Part shown: piece after piece, positions 30,500-39,068 of the stretch
Layout: each line of letters starts with the position of its first letter
Numbering within the stretch: position 1 is the stretch's first letter
NCBI GenBank assembly: GCA_913055845.1
Contig: CAJXKO010000003.1
Location: 1 to 64,000, forward strand
Source: an uncultured Bacteroidota bacterium
Lineage (GTDB): Bacteria > Bacteroidota > Rhodothermia > Rhodothermales > Salinibacteraceae
Direction: 5' to 3'
DNA length: 64,000 nucleotides
The notes under the pieces: generated by a model
Seen by the model: only the letters and a program-made list of their open reading frames with translations
What the model was told of the DNA's origin: nothing
The model's database searches: none
Program-made: the position numbers and the translations under genes

Positions 30500-33085
30500 C
30501 TACAAAATTTGGCCAAGGTGGACAGCATTGAGGAAGAGGCCATTGGTGCCGTACCAGAACGCACGGAAATTGGGATTGTCCATGAACAAGATCACCTGTC
30601 CTCCACCCACCTCGTGGGCCTCTATAGAAGCGGCGCCCTGGGCCTTCTCGGCCTGCTCCTCCGAGAGGTAGCCGCTTAGGCGGGGACTGTCCGCATCGTA
30701 GGTACCCACGCTGGCGCCTGGCTCATCGCTCGGGGCGTAGAACCCGGTGCCCACCCGAAAGACCGGCACTGTCTCATCGTAGCCATAGGCGACGGGGTGC
30801 GTGGTGTCGAGATGCGTTTCGAAGATGGAGCCCCCAATCCCATGCGCACCATAGGCGTTGGGGAGATTGGCGTACGGCTGATCTTGTACCAGCGAGTCGA
30901 CATCCAGGGAGCGCTCTTCCAGGTCCACCAGCCCGTGCTCGATGGGCCACTCTACGGCGTCCTCGATGCCGATGAGCGTTCCTCCGTTCTCGATCCACTC
31001 CGTGACTTTCTCCTCCGGCAGGTCCTCGAAGCTGCCGCCCGCAAGGACCATCGTGTTGTAACGGTCCAGATCGGCGTACTGCACATCTCCGAGATCTACG
31101 AGCGAAACCGGCACGTTCATGCGCTCACTCAGCAGGTGCCACACCTCCCCGGCGTTGTAGGCGCTGGTGCCACTGTAGCGCGAGCCGCCGCCCGTGCCGG
31201 TGATAATCGCCACCTTCGGCGGATTCAGAATGGGGGAGTTGCGACTGCCGAGGTCCGGCCCCTGCGGCGTCAGACCGCGGTCCACGGCATAGACGTCCAC
31301 GTAGTCCTGCGCCGCAATGCGCTGAACCACCTGATGCACCGTGTCGGCCGGCACACCGCGCTGCTGCACCTGAATGACGACGGCCCCGCGGCCAAACTCC
31401 TGCGTGGTGCCCCCCACGCGCGCCGCGAACGGATCGGTCATGACACGGGGGCGGATGTCATTGTTGTGGAGGCGCTGCACGGCTCGTGGCGAAAAGTAAC
31501 GGCCCCATGGGAGGACGTAGGTATAATCCGAACGGCCGCCCACGACCTCTCCACTCTGGTAGCCAGGATCCTGAAGCTGCGAGCCGCGATCGGGCGCGTC
31601 GGTCACGGCGGCGTGGTCGACGCCAAACGCGAGGGGCAGCGACCAGGTGGACACGTCGTAGAAGATAGAGTCGGGGTACGCAGAGGTTCGTTCCATGGCC
31701 GCCTTTACGAAGCGGCCCTGCGGCTGGTCGAGCGGCACCATGTAGGCCTCACCCGGCCGAAAGATTTGGCCGTTGGCCTGCACCTGTTCATTGAGATCAA
31801 ACATACGCACGTCGTGACGGGCCAGGGTTTGCGCCAGGGCGTGGGCGCGGGCCGGCGTGGTCGACCGATCCACGAGGTACGCCTCCGTCTCGGTGTTCTG
31901 GAGCGCCTCGTCCCGATTGGCGAAGAAGTCGCGCTGGTAGGTGAGCAGATCCATCCGCATTTCCACCACGCCCTCGAGAGTGGAGAGCGACGTGAGGAAT
32001 TGGTTGCGGACGGTGAAGGCGTACGTCATCACGCCCTTCTCCGTCTCGTGCTTCAGGGCGCGGGAGGAGGCCTGCTCGAAGAGAATGCCCACCGTCCCGT
32101 TTACGTCGGGGTACGTGGACCCCTTCCCGTAGTAGAAGTCGTCGAAGGTTTCGCGGGTGTAGAAAAGCGACCCGACCCGCTCCAGGTAGTCGGCGTGGAA
32201 CGTGGCCATCTCACCGGTCAGTTCCTGATTCCGGGCGGGAGTGTTCGGGTTGGTGCGACTGGGAACGCCGGGCTGGAAAAAGTAGGTTGCTTCCTTCCCC
32301 ATCTCGTGGAAGTCGGTGAGAAACTGCGGCTTCCAGCGGTGAAAGTACTCCAGGCGCCCCTGCGACGAGGGGTGCTGGGCCGGAAGCCAGTCGCGGTTCA
32401 GGTCGAACCAGTAGTGGTTGGTGCGCCCGCTGGGCCAGGACTGGTTGTGCTCACGGTCCTGGGGGTCGGCCGTGGGCGTGCCGCCCCGGTTGCCGTTCAC
32501 CCAATCGACGAAGCGGTCGCGCCCGTCGGGGTTAAACATCGGATCGATAAGTGTGACGGTGTTCTGAAGCATCGCGCTCACGTCGGGCCCACTTCCAGCC
32601 GCCAGGTGGTAGAGCAGCAGCATCGCTGCCTCCGTGCCGCTCGCCTCGTCGCCATGGATGCTGTAGCCCATCAGAACCACCGCGGGCCGATCCTCCAGTT
32701 CGGCGTCCGACACCTGCCCCGGGGCAATGGTGGTCTGCCGATTGGCTCGACGAATTTGCTCAAGGTTGTCGTGGTTGCCCGTGCTCGTGACGACGGCGTG
32801 GATGAGACGGCGCCCTTCGTAGGTACGCCCGTGCCCACGGAGATCCACCCGATCGCTGACCTCAGCAACCGCCTCGAAGTACCGCACCACCTGAGCAGGG
32901 CGCGTGTGACGAGTACCAATCTCGTGGCCTATCACTTCGGTGGGCGTCGGAATCGCATCGTCATACCCCTCCGTCCCCGGCACCGGAGTGTCAATGGAAA
33001 GCGGCAAATCTTGCGCAGCCGCCGGCAAGGCGAGCCCGCAGCACAGTAGCACTGCAATAAGAGGCGAGGAGAGGCGGGAAAGCAT
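30500..33085 (-). CDS. M14 family zinc carboxypeptidase, secreted
   Basis: Signal peptide; GYSIHGDEASGTEAAMLLLYHLA; IDPMFNPDGRDRFVDWVN; FDLNRDWLPAQHPSSQGR; LTDFHEMG. Confidence 0.9.
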   Translation of the reverse strand: MLSRLSSPLIAVLLCCGLALPAAAQDLPLSIDTPVPGTEGYDDAIPTPTEVIGHEIGTRHTRPAQVVRYFEAVAEVSDRVDLRGHGRTYEGRRLIHAVVTSTGNHDNLEQIRRANRQTTIAPGQVSDAELEDRPAVVLMGYSIHGDEASGTEAAMLLLYHLAAGSGPDVSAMLQNTVTLIDPMFNPDGRDRFVDWVNGNRGGTPTADPQDREHNQSWPSGRTNHYWFDLNRDWLPAQHPSSQGRLEYFHRWKPQFLTDFHEMGKEATYFFQPGVPSRTNPNTPARNQELTGEMATFHADYLERVGSLFYTRETFDDFYYGKGSTYPDVNGTVGILFEQASSRALKHETEKGVMTYAFTVRNQFLTSLSTLEGVVEMRMDLLTYQRDFFANRDEALQNTETEAYLVDRSTTPARAHALAQTLARHDVRMFDLNEQVQANGQIFRPGEAYMVPLDQPQGRFVKAAMERTSAYPDSIFYDVSTWSLPLAFGVDHAAVTDAPDRGSQLQDPGYQSGEVVGGRSDYTYVLPWGRYFSPRAVQRLHNNDIRPRVMTDPFAARVGGTTQEFGRGAVVIQVQQRGVPADTVHQVVQRIAAQDYVDVYAVDRGLTPQGPDLGSRNSPILNPPKVAIITGTGGGSRYSGTSAYNAGEVWHLLSERMNVPVSLVDLGDVQYADLDRYNTMVLAGGSFEDLPEEKVTEWIENGGTLIGIEDAVEWPIEHGLVDLEERSLDVDSLVQDQPYANLPNAYGAHGIGGSIFETHLDTTHPVAYGYDETVPVFRVGTGFYAPSDEPGASVGTYDADSPRLSGYLSEEQAEKAQGAASIEAHEVGGGQVILFMDNPNFRAFWYGTNGLFLNAVHLGQIL

Positions 33086-33201
33086 AGGGGTGAGACAACT
33101 GTGAACAGAGAACGCAGCGGGACGACCCGCTCAAAAACCGCTTTCAGTATACGAAATTGCCCCGGCAGGTGAAATGACAGCACCGTGAAGATCGCCCAAG
33201 C

Positions 33202-36200
33202 CTACTCGGCTGCCGTTGCCCCTGCCGCCGGCTCCACCACCACCGTCCCGGTCGCGGTGTGGCCCCGCGTCTCCGGCTGGTACATCATCTCTGCCTCCGC
33301 GGGCGGGTGCTCGAACGTGCCGGCCGTCGTGGCGCGGGCGACGTAGCTATAGGTGTGCTCCCCCTGTTCCAGGTAGTCGGCGAAGAGCACCACGCGATCG
33401 TCCTGCATCTCGGTGTGTGTGAAGGAGCCCCACCACCGATCCGAGCCGGTGTCCGCCTCGTCGAGCACACCCTCCGCGCTGGTTACAAATGCCTCGTTGA
33501 CCGGCTCCAATCCCGCGGGGAGCGCATCGTCGACCACCACGTAGGTGCGGCTCGTGGGCGAGGTGAGGCGCAGGGTCACCTTCACGAGTTGGCCGGACTC
33601 TAAGGTGATCGTCTCGTTGCCGGTTGACAGCGGCGCCCCGACGGCCTTTCCCCGACTGTCGAGCCGCTGCATCGTGCGCTCGACCCGGAGTCCCTGGTTG
33701 AGGGCATCCTGCGGCGCGCTCGTGTAGGTCGCGAGCCGGGCCGAGTAGTAGAGGTCCCCCGTGCCGCTTTTCGTCATGGCGAGGGGCAGCTCGCGGCCCT
33801 GAAGGCCTTCGGGGAAGGCGTCGGCCCCAATCGTCGTGCCGGTCGTGCGCAGACTGCGCCCCCGGAAGGTGTCGTCCAGGATCGTCTTGCCTGCCAGCTG
33901 GACGGACGCCGCGAAGTCGGGCGTCTCTTCCTCGTAGGCATCGACGTAGCGCTGAAAGGCCGTTACCACCGCGGCGTTGTCCTGCGTCGACGACCAGTGG
34001 CCCTGCTGGCGCCGGTCCATCAGGTAGCGGATCATGCGCTGGGCGAGCGGGCGGAAGTCGTCGGACGGCGTGGCCTCCAGGAGCGCCGTGAGGCCGAACG
34101 CAGTGGAGCGCACGTCGCTGCTGAAGATCCAGCCGTAGTCGTCGTCTTCGGACGCCTGCAGGTAGGCAGTCGTCGCCTCCACCCGGATCCGCTGCCGTAG
34201 CTGCTGGACCAGCCGCGCCTGGACGTCGGGGAGATCGGGCTGGTCGGTGATGAGGAGGGTGCGGAGAAGGTGACTTTGCCCCTCCACGCTCGTCGGCGGA
34301 TTTCCGGCGAGCCAGTTGATCTCGCTCTCCAGCACCTCGCCGTGCCGGGCGAGCGCAAACAGCATGAACGCCCGCGTGTCGCGCCACACGTCCTCGTCGT
34401 AGTAATCGGGCCGGTCGCTCCGATTGCGCACCATGTTCGCCACCGCATCGATCGCGTTCTGGGTGAGCGGCTGCGGCACGTCGTACCCCGCAGCGTCCGT
34501 CTCGGCCAGCGCCATCAGTGTGTAGGCGGTGACGTACGGGTTGACGTGTGAGCCGCCTTCCCAGAGGCTGAAGCCGTCGCCCGTCCAGTACGACTGCAGC
34601 GAGCCCATCCAGTCCCGGACTACCTGATCGCGGTTCTTGTCTTCGAACGCCTCCAGGTCGAACGCGTCGAGGAGCGCCCCGCCCGCCACGAGGGGCCGGA
34701 CGCGGGAGGTGGTCTGCTCCAGGCAGCCGTACGGGTACTCGAAGAGGTACTGCACGGCGCCATCGAGTCCCACGAGTGCCGTGCTGGCGAGGGTCACGTC
34801 GAACTGCCCGAGGCCGGGCACGCGCTGCTCGGGAAGCTGGAGGGCCTCCCGGGCAGTGTCCTGTGTGGAGGCAAACGTGGCGCTCGCACGCTTGGTGGTG
34901 GGCCGCTTCACCGGAAGCGAGGTCGACAGCGCGTCCGTCTCACCGTTCAGCCGGGCACGGAAGGTGACGCGGGCCGTGTCCGCCGTGGGCGCCGTCCAGT
35001 CGAATCGCACCTCCCGTGTGGCGCCGGCTCTCAGCTGCACGGTCTGGGTCGAATCGTTTCGCAGCGTCAATCCTTCGGTGGAGGCCGAAACGGTGGCCGT
35101 GCCGGCCTCGTCCGACCGGTTCGTGACGAGGACGCCGGCGGAGAACCGGTCGCCGATCCGGGCGAAGCGGGGGAGCGCGGGCGTCTGCACCAGCGGCTTG
35201 GTCACGACGATGTCGGTCTGTTCCGCGCCGAAGGTGTGATTTTCCGTGAGGGCCGACGCCATGAGGCGGAAGGTCGTGAGGCTCTGCGGGAGCTCGAACG
35301 TAATCGACGCCTCGCCATCGTCGTCGGTTTGCACCGCAGGGGCCCAGTGTGCCAGTGGGCGGAAGTCCTCTCGCACCTCCGACTTCTGCATCGTGCCGCC
35401 CCCGCCCACGTCCTCGGCCTTCTGCCCGTAGCTGCGCTGTTCTACGAGCGCGCCCCGCGTTTCGGCGGTGGTGACGCCGAGCGGGCGCGAGCCGTAGAAG
35501 GTGTTGAACGGATCGGGCAGGCGGTAGCCGATGAGGTCGAGCACCCCCGCATCCGCCGCGCTGAACGCAATCTCGCCCGGCACCCCGTCCCCCGCGGCGT
35601 TCGTGAGCTGGAGATCCACCGTCACCTCCTCCCCGGGCCGATACTGTTCCTGATCGGCCTCCAGGTCGACACGCAGGTGCTTCTGATCGGGGTCGACCGA
35701 GAGGCTCGCGTAGCCGATCTTGAAGCTGGGCGCGCCGGGGTCGCTTCCGGCCTTTGGCGGCGCGGTGCGGCCCTTCAGCAGAATCACACTCACGTGGATA
35801 TTCGGGAGGTAGCTGTCTTTGATCGGGACCTCAACCATCGGCGTGCTCCCCTCCAGCGTCGTCACGCGACTCTGCAAAATCCCCTCCCGCTCCACCGTGA
35901 TGAGCGCGGTGGCCTCCTCGTAGGGCGACTGTACCATGAGGCGGGCGGTCTCGCCGGGGGCGTAATCGGTCTTCTCGGGGACGAGGTCGATCCGGTCGTC
36001 GTTGTCGCGCTGCCACGCGACGTACCCCTCGCCCGAGGCGTACAGGTAGGTCTCGGTGCGAATCGCGTTGCCGCGCACGTCCTGACTCGTGGCGCGGAGG
36101 CGGTACTGCCCACCTGCGGGGACGATCATGCGGAGGCGGCTCGCCTGTCCCGGCTTCGTCGTGACGGACGCTGAGCGAACGACCTCTTCCGTGCGCTCAC

Positions 36201-38919
36201 TGCGCCAGCGGAGACGCCCGTCGGCCCCCACCTCGCGGACACTGTTCCACTGAATCCGCACCAGCTCCACGGACACATCCCTGTCGGCGACGGGGGCACC
36301 GTTCGGGTCCACCGTCACCACGTCGACGCTCAGCGTGCTGTCCTGCGTGAGGTCCATGAACGAGGTGCTCGGTTTGAGGCCGACGTAGAAGCGGCCCGGG
36401 TGGAGGGTCGCGGTCGTGCGGTCGGAGATCTGCTGCTCGGAGGGAGCGGTGACGGTCCCGCGCCAGGTGAGCCACGCCGGGGCACCCTGTGGGTTGCCGG
36501 GGAGGCGCGTCCGCGGGGCCTCGGCGCTGCTCGTGCTGTCGAGGGTGGTCTCATGGCGGAGGAGCGTCTCGCCGAGGTAGTCGGTGTCGATGGGACCGAA
36601 GCGGTAGCCGCTGTAGCCGGGCGGCGAATAGGATCCGTTGTCTCGCTCCAGCTCGATCGTTGCGGGCTGTCCCTCCATCCCTGCCCCGAACAGGTATCGG
36701 GCCGACACACGCCCCTCGAAGAAGTCCCCCGCCACGTATTCGTCGCGGGCGGACCGGGCGGTGACCTCGAAAGTGGCGCGGCGGAAGGCATTCACCTGGA
36801 AGGAGCCGGTGGTGATGCCTTCCCGCTCGTATTGCCGCTCAGCGGTGAGCGTCTCGTCGCCGGCGTATCCGACCCGGACCCGATAGTCGCCAAGAGAGGC
36901 ATTCTGCGGGACGGACCAGTCGAGGTCGAACGTGCCGAGATCGCTGGGCTGGAGGCGGCGGTCGAGGACGAGTTCGTCGCGTGGGCTGCGAGCCACCACC
37001 CTCACGCTGTCCTCAATCGACTGCCACCCGTCGTCCGTCTTGCTCCGCAGCATGCCCTTCAGGTGAACGGTTTCGCCGGTCTTGTAGAGGCCGCGGTCGG
37101 AGAAGATGGTGCCCGTCTCCGTCACCGCGTCCGGCCGCCACGAGTAGTTCACGTCGAACCGGTACGGCTCCGTCCCGTCGTCGTAGCGACTGCTGGTGAA
37201 GGCCACGTCCCCCTCGTGCTCCACGATGGCGTATTGGGCCGGCGCGTCGTACTCGTTGGGCTTCTCCATCCCGAGCACGTGCCAGCCGGGCGTTTGCACG
37301 CGGCCCTCGGCGTCGGTCTCCCCCGTCCAGTGGACCCGGTTGCTGTCGCCGCGGAGGGTGACCGTCGCATCCTTGACCGGCTCTCCCGTGGCTAGTTCAC
37401 TCACGACAATCACGTTCTGGTGTGGGCTGAATTTGCCGGTGATGCCGAGATTGGTCACCTGCGCGAGTGCCCGGAGGTCGCCTTCGCGGTCGTCCTCGTG
37501 GAGCGGCGGCCGAATCAGGCGCACGCCCACGATGCCCGTACCGGCCTCCCCCGTCAGTATCGAGTCGAGGCGGAGCGGGACGGTCTGCAGCGTGTTGCGC
37601 TCGATGGGCATCTCGACGGTGCGGCGGGCTGTGACGGGCGCACGCGTGAGGGCATCGTCGGGGCGATTGTAGTTGTGGCGCTGATCGTAGGTCGCAAGTG
37701 CAGGCACGATCTCGTCCGCGGAGAGCCGCTCCATGCCGAGCCGCACCGATTCGACATTCGTCACCTGCAAGGGCACCACCGGGTGCTGGTCGGCTTCGAT
37801 GACCATCATGCCCCGGTCCATGTGGAAGTGCGGCTCGTAGGGCCCCGTCCGAAATGAGCGCCGCGCAACCGACAGCGTCTGCCCGAACTGATCCTTCAGA
37901 TTCCGAATCGTCAGCGTGTATTCCGTCTCTGGCTCCAGCTTTACGGGCAGCGTGTGTTGCACATCTTCGTTCGCCTCCCGGGCGTTCGCTCCCGCCGACC
38001 ACTCCACCGCCGGCTCAAACGAAAGCGCCTCCCGCAAATCGCCAAAGCGAACCGGCGTGCTGAAGTGCAGGCTGATGTCGCGGTCCGGCGCGTACGGCCC
38101 GTCGTCAAAATATCGTCGGAATTGGGCGATGCGAGTTAGCTCCGGCTCGGGCCACACCCGGAACCCCAAACTCCGCTCCGCCCCGAGCCCGAGTTCATAG
38201 CCTTTGCTGGGGAGCCCTTCCTTCAGCGTCACCGTGTACGATCCCCCTTGCTCCAGCCTCTCGGCAGGCACCACGACCAGCGTGCTATCTCCATCGTTGG
38301 TGACGGAGCGCACTAGAAAACTCGCCTCCACGAAGTCCCGCGCCGTTTCGGCCGCCACGGGCAGGCTGAACGAGAGGCGAACCGAGTCGTCGGGCGCGGC
38401 AAACTCGGCCCCGTCCGCGGGCGAGGATTTTACGAGTTGCGGGCGTGGGGTCTGGAAGGTCCAGGTGTACGACTCCGAGAGCGTGTTGCCGTCGAGATCC
38501 GAGACGGTCGGCGCCAGCGTGACGGTGTACTCCGTGGCGGGTCGCAGGGGCTCGGACGGCTGGTAAACGAGCGTCTGCGTCCCCTCCCACCGCAGCGATC
38601 CCGGCACGGCGGGCTCGATCGTGAGGGCGTCCTCGGGCGGTGGTGTTGCCTCACCGAGCGGCACCATCGGGCGGCTGAAGGTGACCGAGATCGGCTGCCG
38701 CTCCTGCAGCGTCTGCAGTTGTCCGCCCGGCGTGGCGCTGAGGATGCGGAGCGGCCCCTCCAGCGTTGGCACGTAGTTCTGCGCCTGCTCGGGGGCATTG
38801 AGCGCGACCTGCTCCACGGCTACCTCGTCGCCGGACGGGGCGGGCGCGCCTCCGCCGCAGGCGGCGACGAGGGTGGTGAGAATGATGAGCGTGATGGCCT
38901 GGAGGAGGCGGGTGGGCAT
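33202..38919 (-). CDS. Alpha-2-macroglobulin family lipoprotein with thioester motif
   Basis: Lipobox LVAACGGG; MG domains (IFSDRGLYKTGETVHLKGMLR); thioester block YPYGCLEQTTSRVRPL; next to pbpC, as commonly seen. Confidence 0.93.
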   Translation of the reverse strand: MPTRLLQAITLIILTTLVAACGGGAPAPSGDEVAVEQVALNAPEQAQNYVPTLEGPLRILSATPGGQLQTLQERQPISVTFSRPMVPLGEATPPPEDALTIEPAVPGSLRWEGTQTLVYQPSEPLRPATEYTVTLAPTVSDLDGNTLSESYTWTFQTPRPQLVKSSPADGAEFAAPDDSVRLSFSLPVAAETARDFVEASFLVRSVTNDGDSTLVVVPAERLEQGGSYTVTLKEGLPSKGYELGLGAERSLGFRVWPEPELTRIAQFRRYFDDGPYAPDRDISLHFSTPVRFGDLREALSFEPAVEWSAGANAREANEDVQHTLPVKLEPETEYTLTIRNLKDQFGQTLSVARRSFRTGPYEPHFHMDRGMMVIEADQHPVVPLQVTNVESVRLGMERLSADEIVPALATYDQRHNYNRPDDALTRAPVTARRTVEMPIERNTLQTVPLRLDSILTGEAGTGIVGVRLIRPPLHEDDREGDLRALAQVTNLGITGKFSPHQNVIVVSELATGEPVKDATVTLRGDSNRVHWTGETDAEGRVQTPGWHVLGMEKPNEYDAPAQYAIVEHEGDVAFTSSRYDDGTEPYRFDVNYSWRPDAVTETGTIFSDRGLYKTGETVHLKGMLRSKTDDGWQSIEDSVRVVARSPRDELVLDRRLQPSDLGTFDLDWSVPQNASLGDYRVRVGYAGDETLTAERQYEREGITTGSFQVNAFRRATFEVTARSARDEYVAGDFFEGRVSARYLFGAGMEGQPATIELERDNGSYSPPGYSGYRFGPIDTDYLGETLLRHETTLDSTSSAEAPRTRLPGNPQGAPAWLTWRGTVTAPSEQQISDRTTATLHPGRFYVGLKPSTSFMDLTQDSTLSVDVVTVDPNGAPVADRDVSVELVRIQWNSVREVGADGRLRWRSERTEEVVRSASVTTKPGQASRLRMIVPAGGQYRLRATSQDVRGNAIRTETYLYASGEGYVAWQRDNDDRIDLVPEKTDYAPGETARLMVQSPYEEATALITVEREGILQSRVTTLEGSTPMVEVPIKDSYLPNIHVSVILLKGRTAPPKAGSDPGAPSFKIGYASLSVDPDQKHLRVDLEADQEQYRPGEEVTVDLQLTNAAGDGVPGEIAFSAADAGVLDLIGYRLPDPFNTFYGSRPLGVTTAETRGALVEQRSYGQKAEDVGGGGTMQKSEVREDFRPLAHWAPAVQTDDDGEASITFELPQSLTTFRLMASALTENHTFGAEQTDIVVTKPLVQTPALPRFARIGDRFSAGVLVTNRSDEAGTATVSASTEGLTLRNDSTQTVQLRAGATREVRFDWTAPTADTARVTFRARLNGETDALSTSLPVKRPTTKRASATFASTQDTAREALQLPEQRVPGLGQFDVTLASTALVGLDGAVQYLFEYPYGCLEQTTSRVRPLVAGGALLDAFDLEAFEDKNRDQVVRDWMGSLQSYWTGDGFSLWEGGSHVNPYVTAYTLMALAETDAAGYDVPQPLTQNAIDAVANMVRNRSDRPDYYDEDVWRDTRAFMLFALARHGEVLESEINWLAGNPPTSVEGQSHLLRTLLITDQPDLPDVQARLVQQLRQRIRVEATTAYLQASEDDDYGWIFSSDVRSTAFGLTALLEATPSDDFRPLAQRMIRYLMDRRQQGHWSSTQDNAAVVTAFQRYVDAYEEETPDFAASVQLAGKTILDDTFRGRSLRTTGTTIGADAFPEGLQGRELPLAMTKSGTGDLYYSARLATYTSAPQDALNQGLRVERTMQRLDSRGKAVGAPLSTGNETITLESGQLVKVTLRLTSPTSRTYVVVDDALPAGLEPVNEAFVTSAEGVLDEADTGSDRWWGSFTHTEMQDDRVVLFADYLEQGEHTYSYVARATTAGTFEHPPAEAEMMYQPETRGHTATGTVVVEPAAGATAAE

Positions 38920-39002
38920 GGAGGCGAAAAGCACTGCCGGGAGAAAGAAGGAGTCTGTGTTGTGTCGTTTGCTACACTTTTCGGATTGGTCTCTCCGTAA
39001 CT

Positions 39003-39052
39003 CGTGAGGCGTGAAACGTGAGGTTGGGTTATCTCACGCATTACGCCTCACG
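39003..39052. repeat. Imperfect palindromic repeat (REP/MITE-like)
   Basis: cgtgaggcgtgaaacgtgag - 10-nt loop - ctcacgcattacgcctcacg; arms pair at 17 of 20 positions. Confidence 0.7.
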
Positions 39053-39068
39053 CTTCACAACGCAACAC

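Noticed and set aside
30797-33049. 750-aa ORF antisense to the M14 peptidase gene
   Set aside because: Same codon-bias artefact; His/Arg/Val-rich translation with no domain signature.
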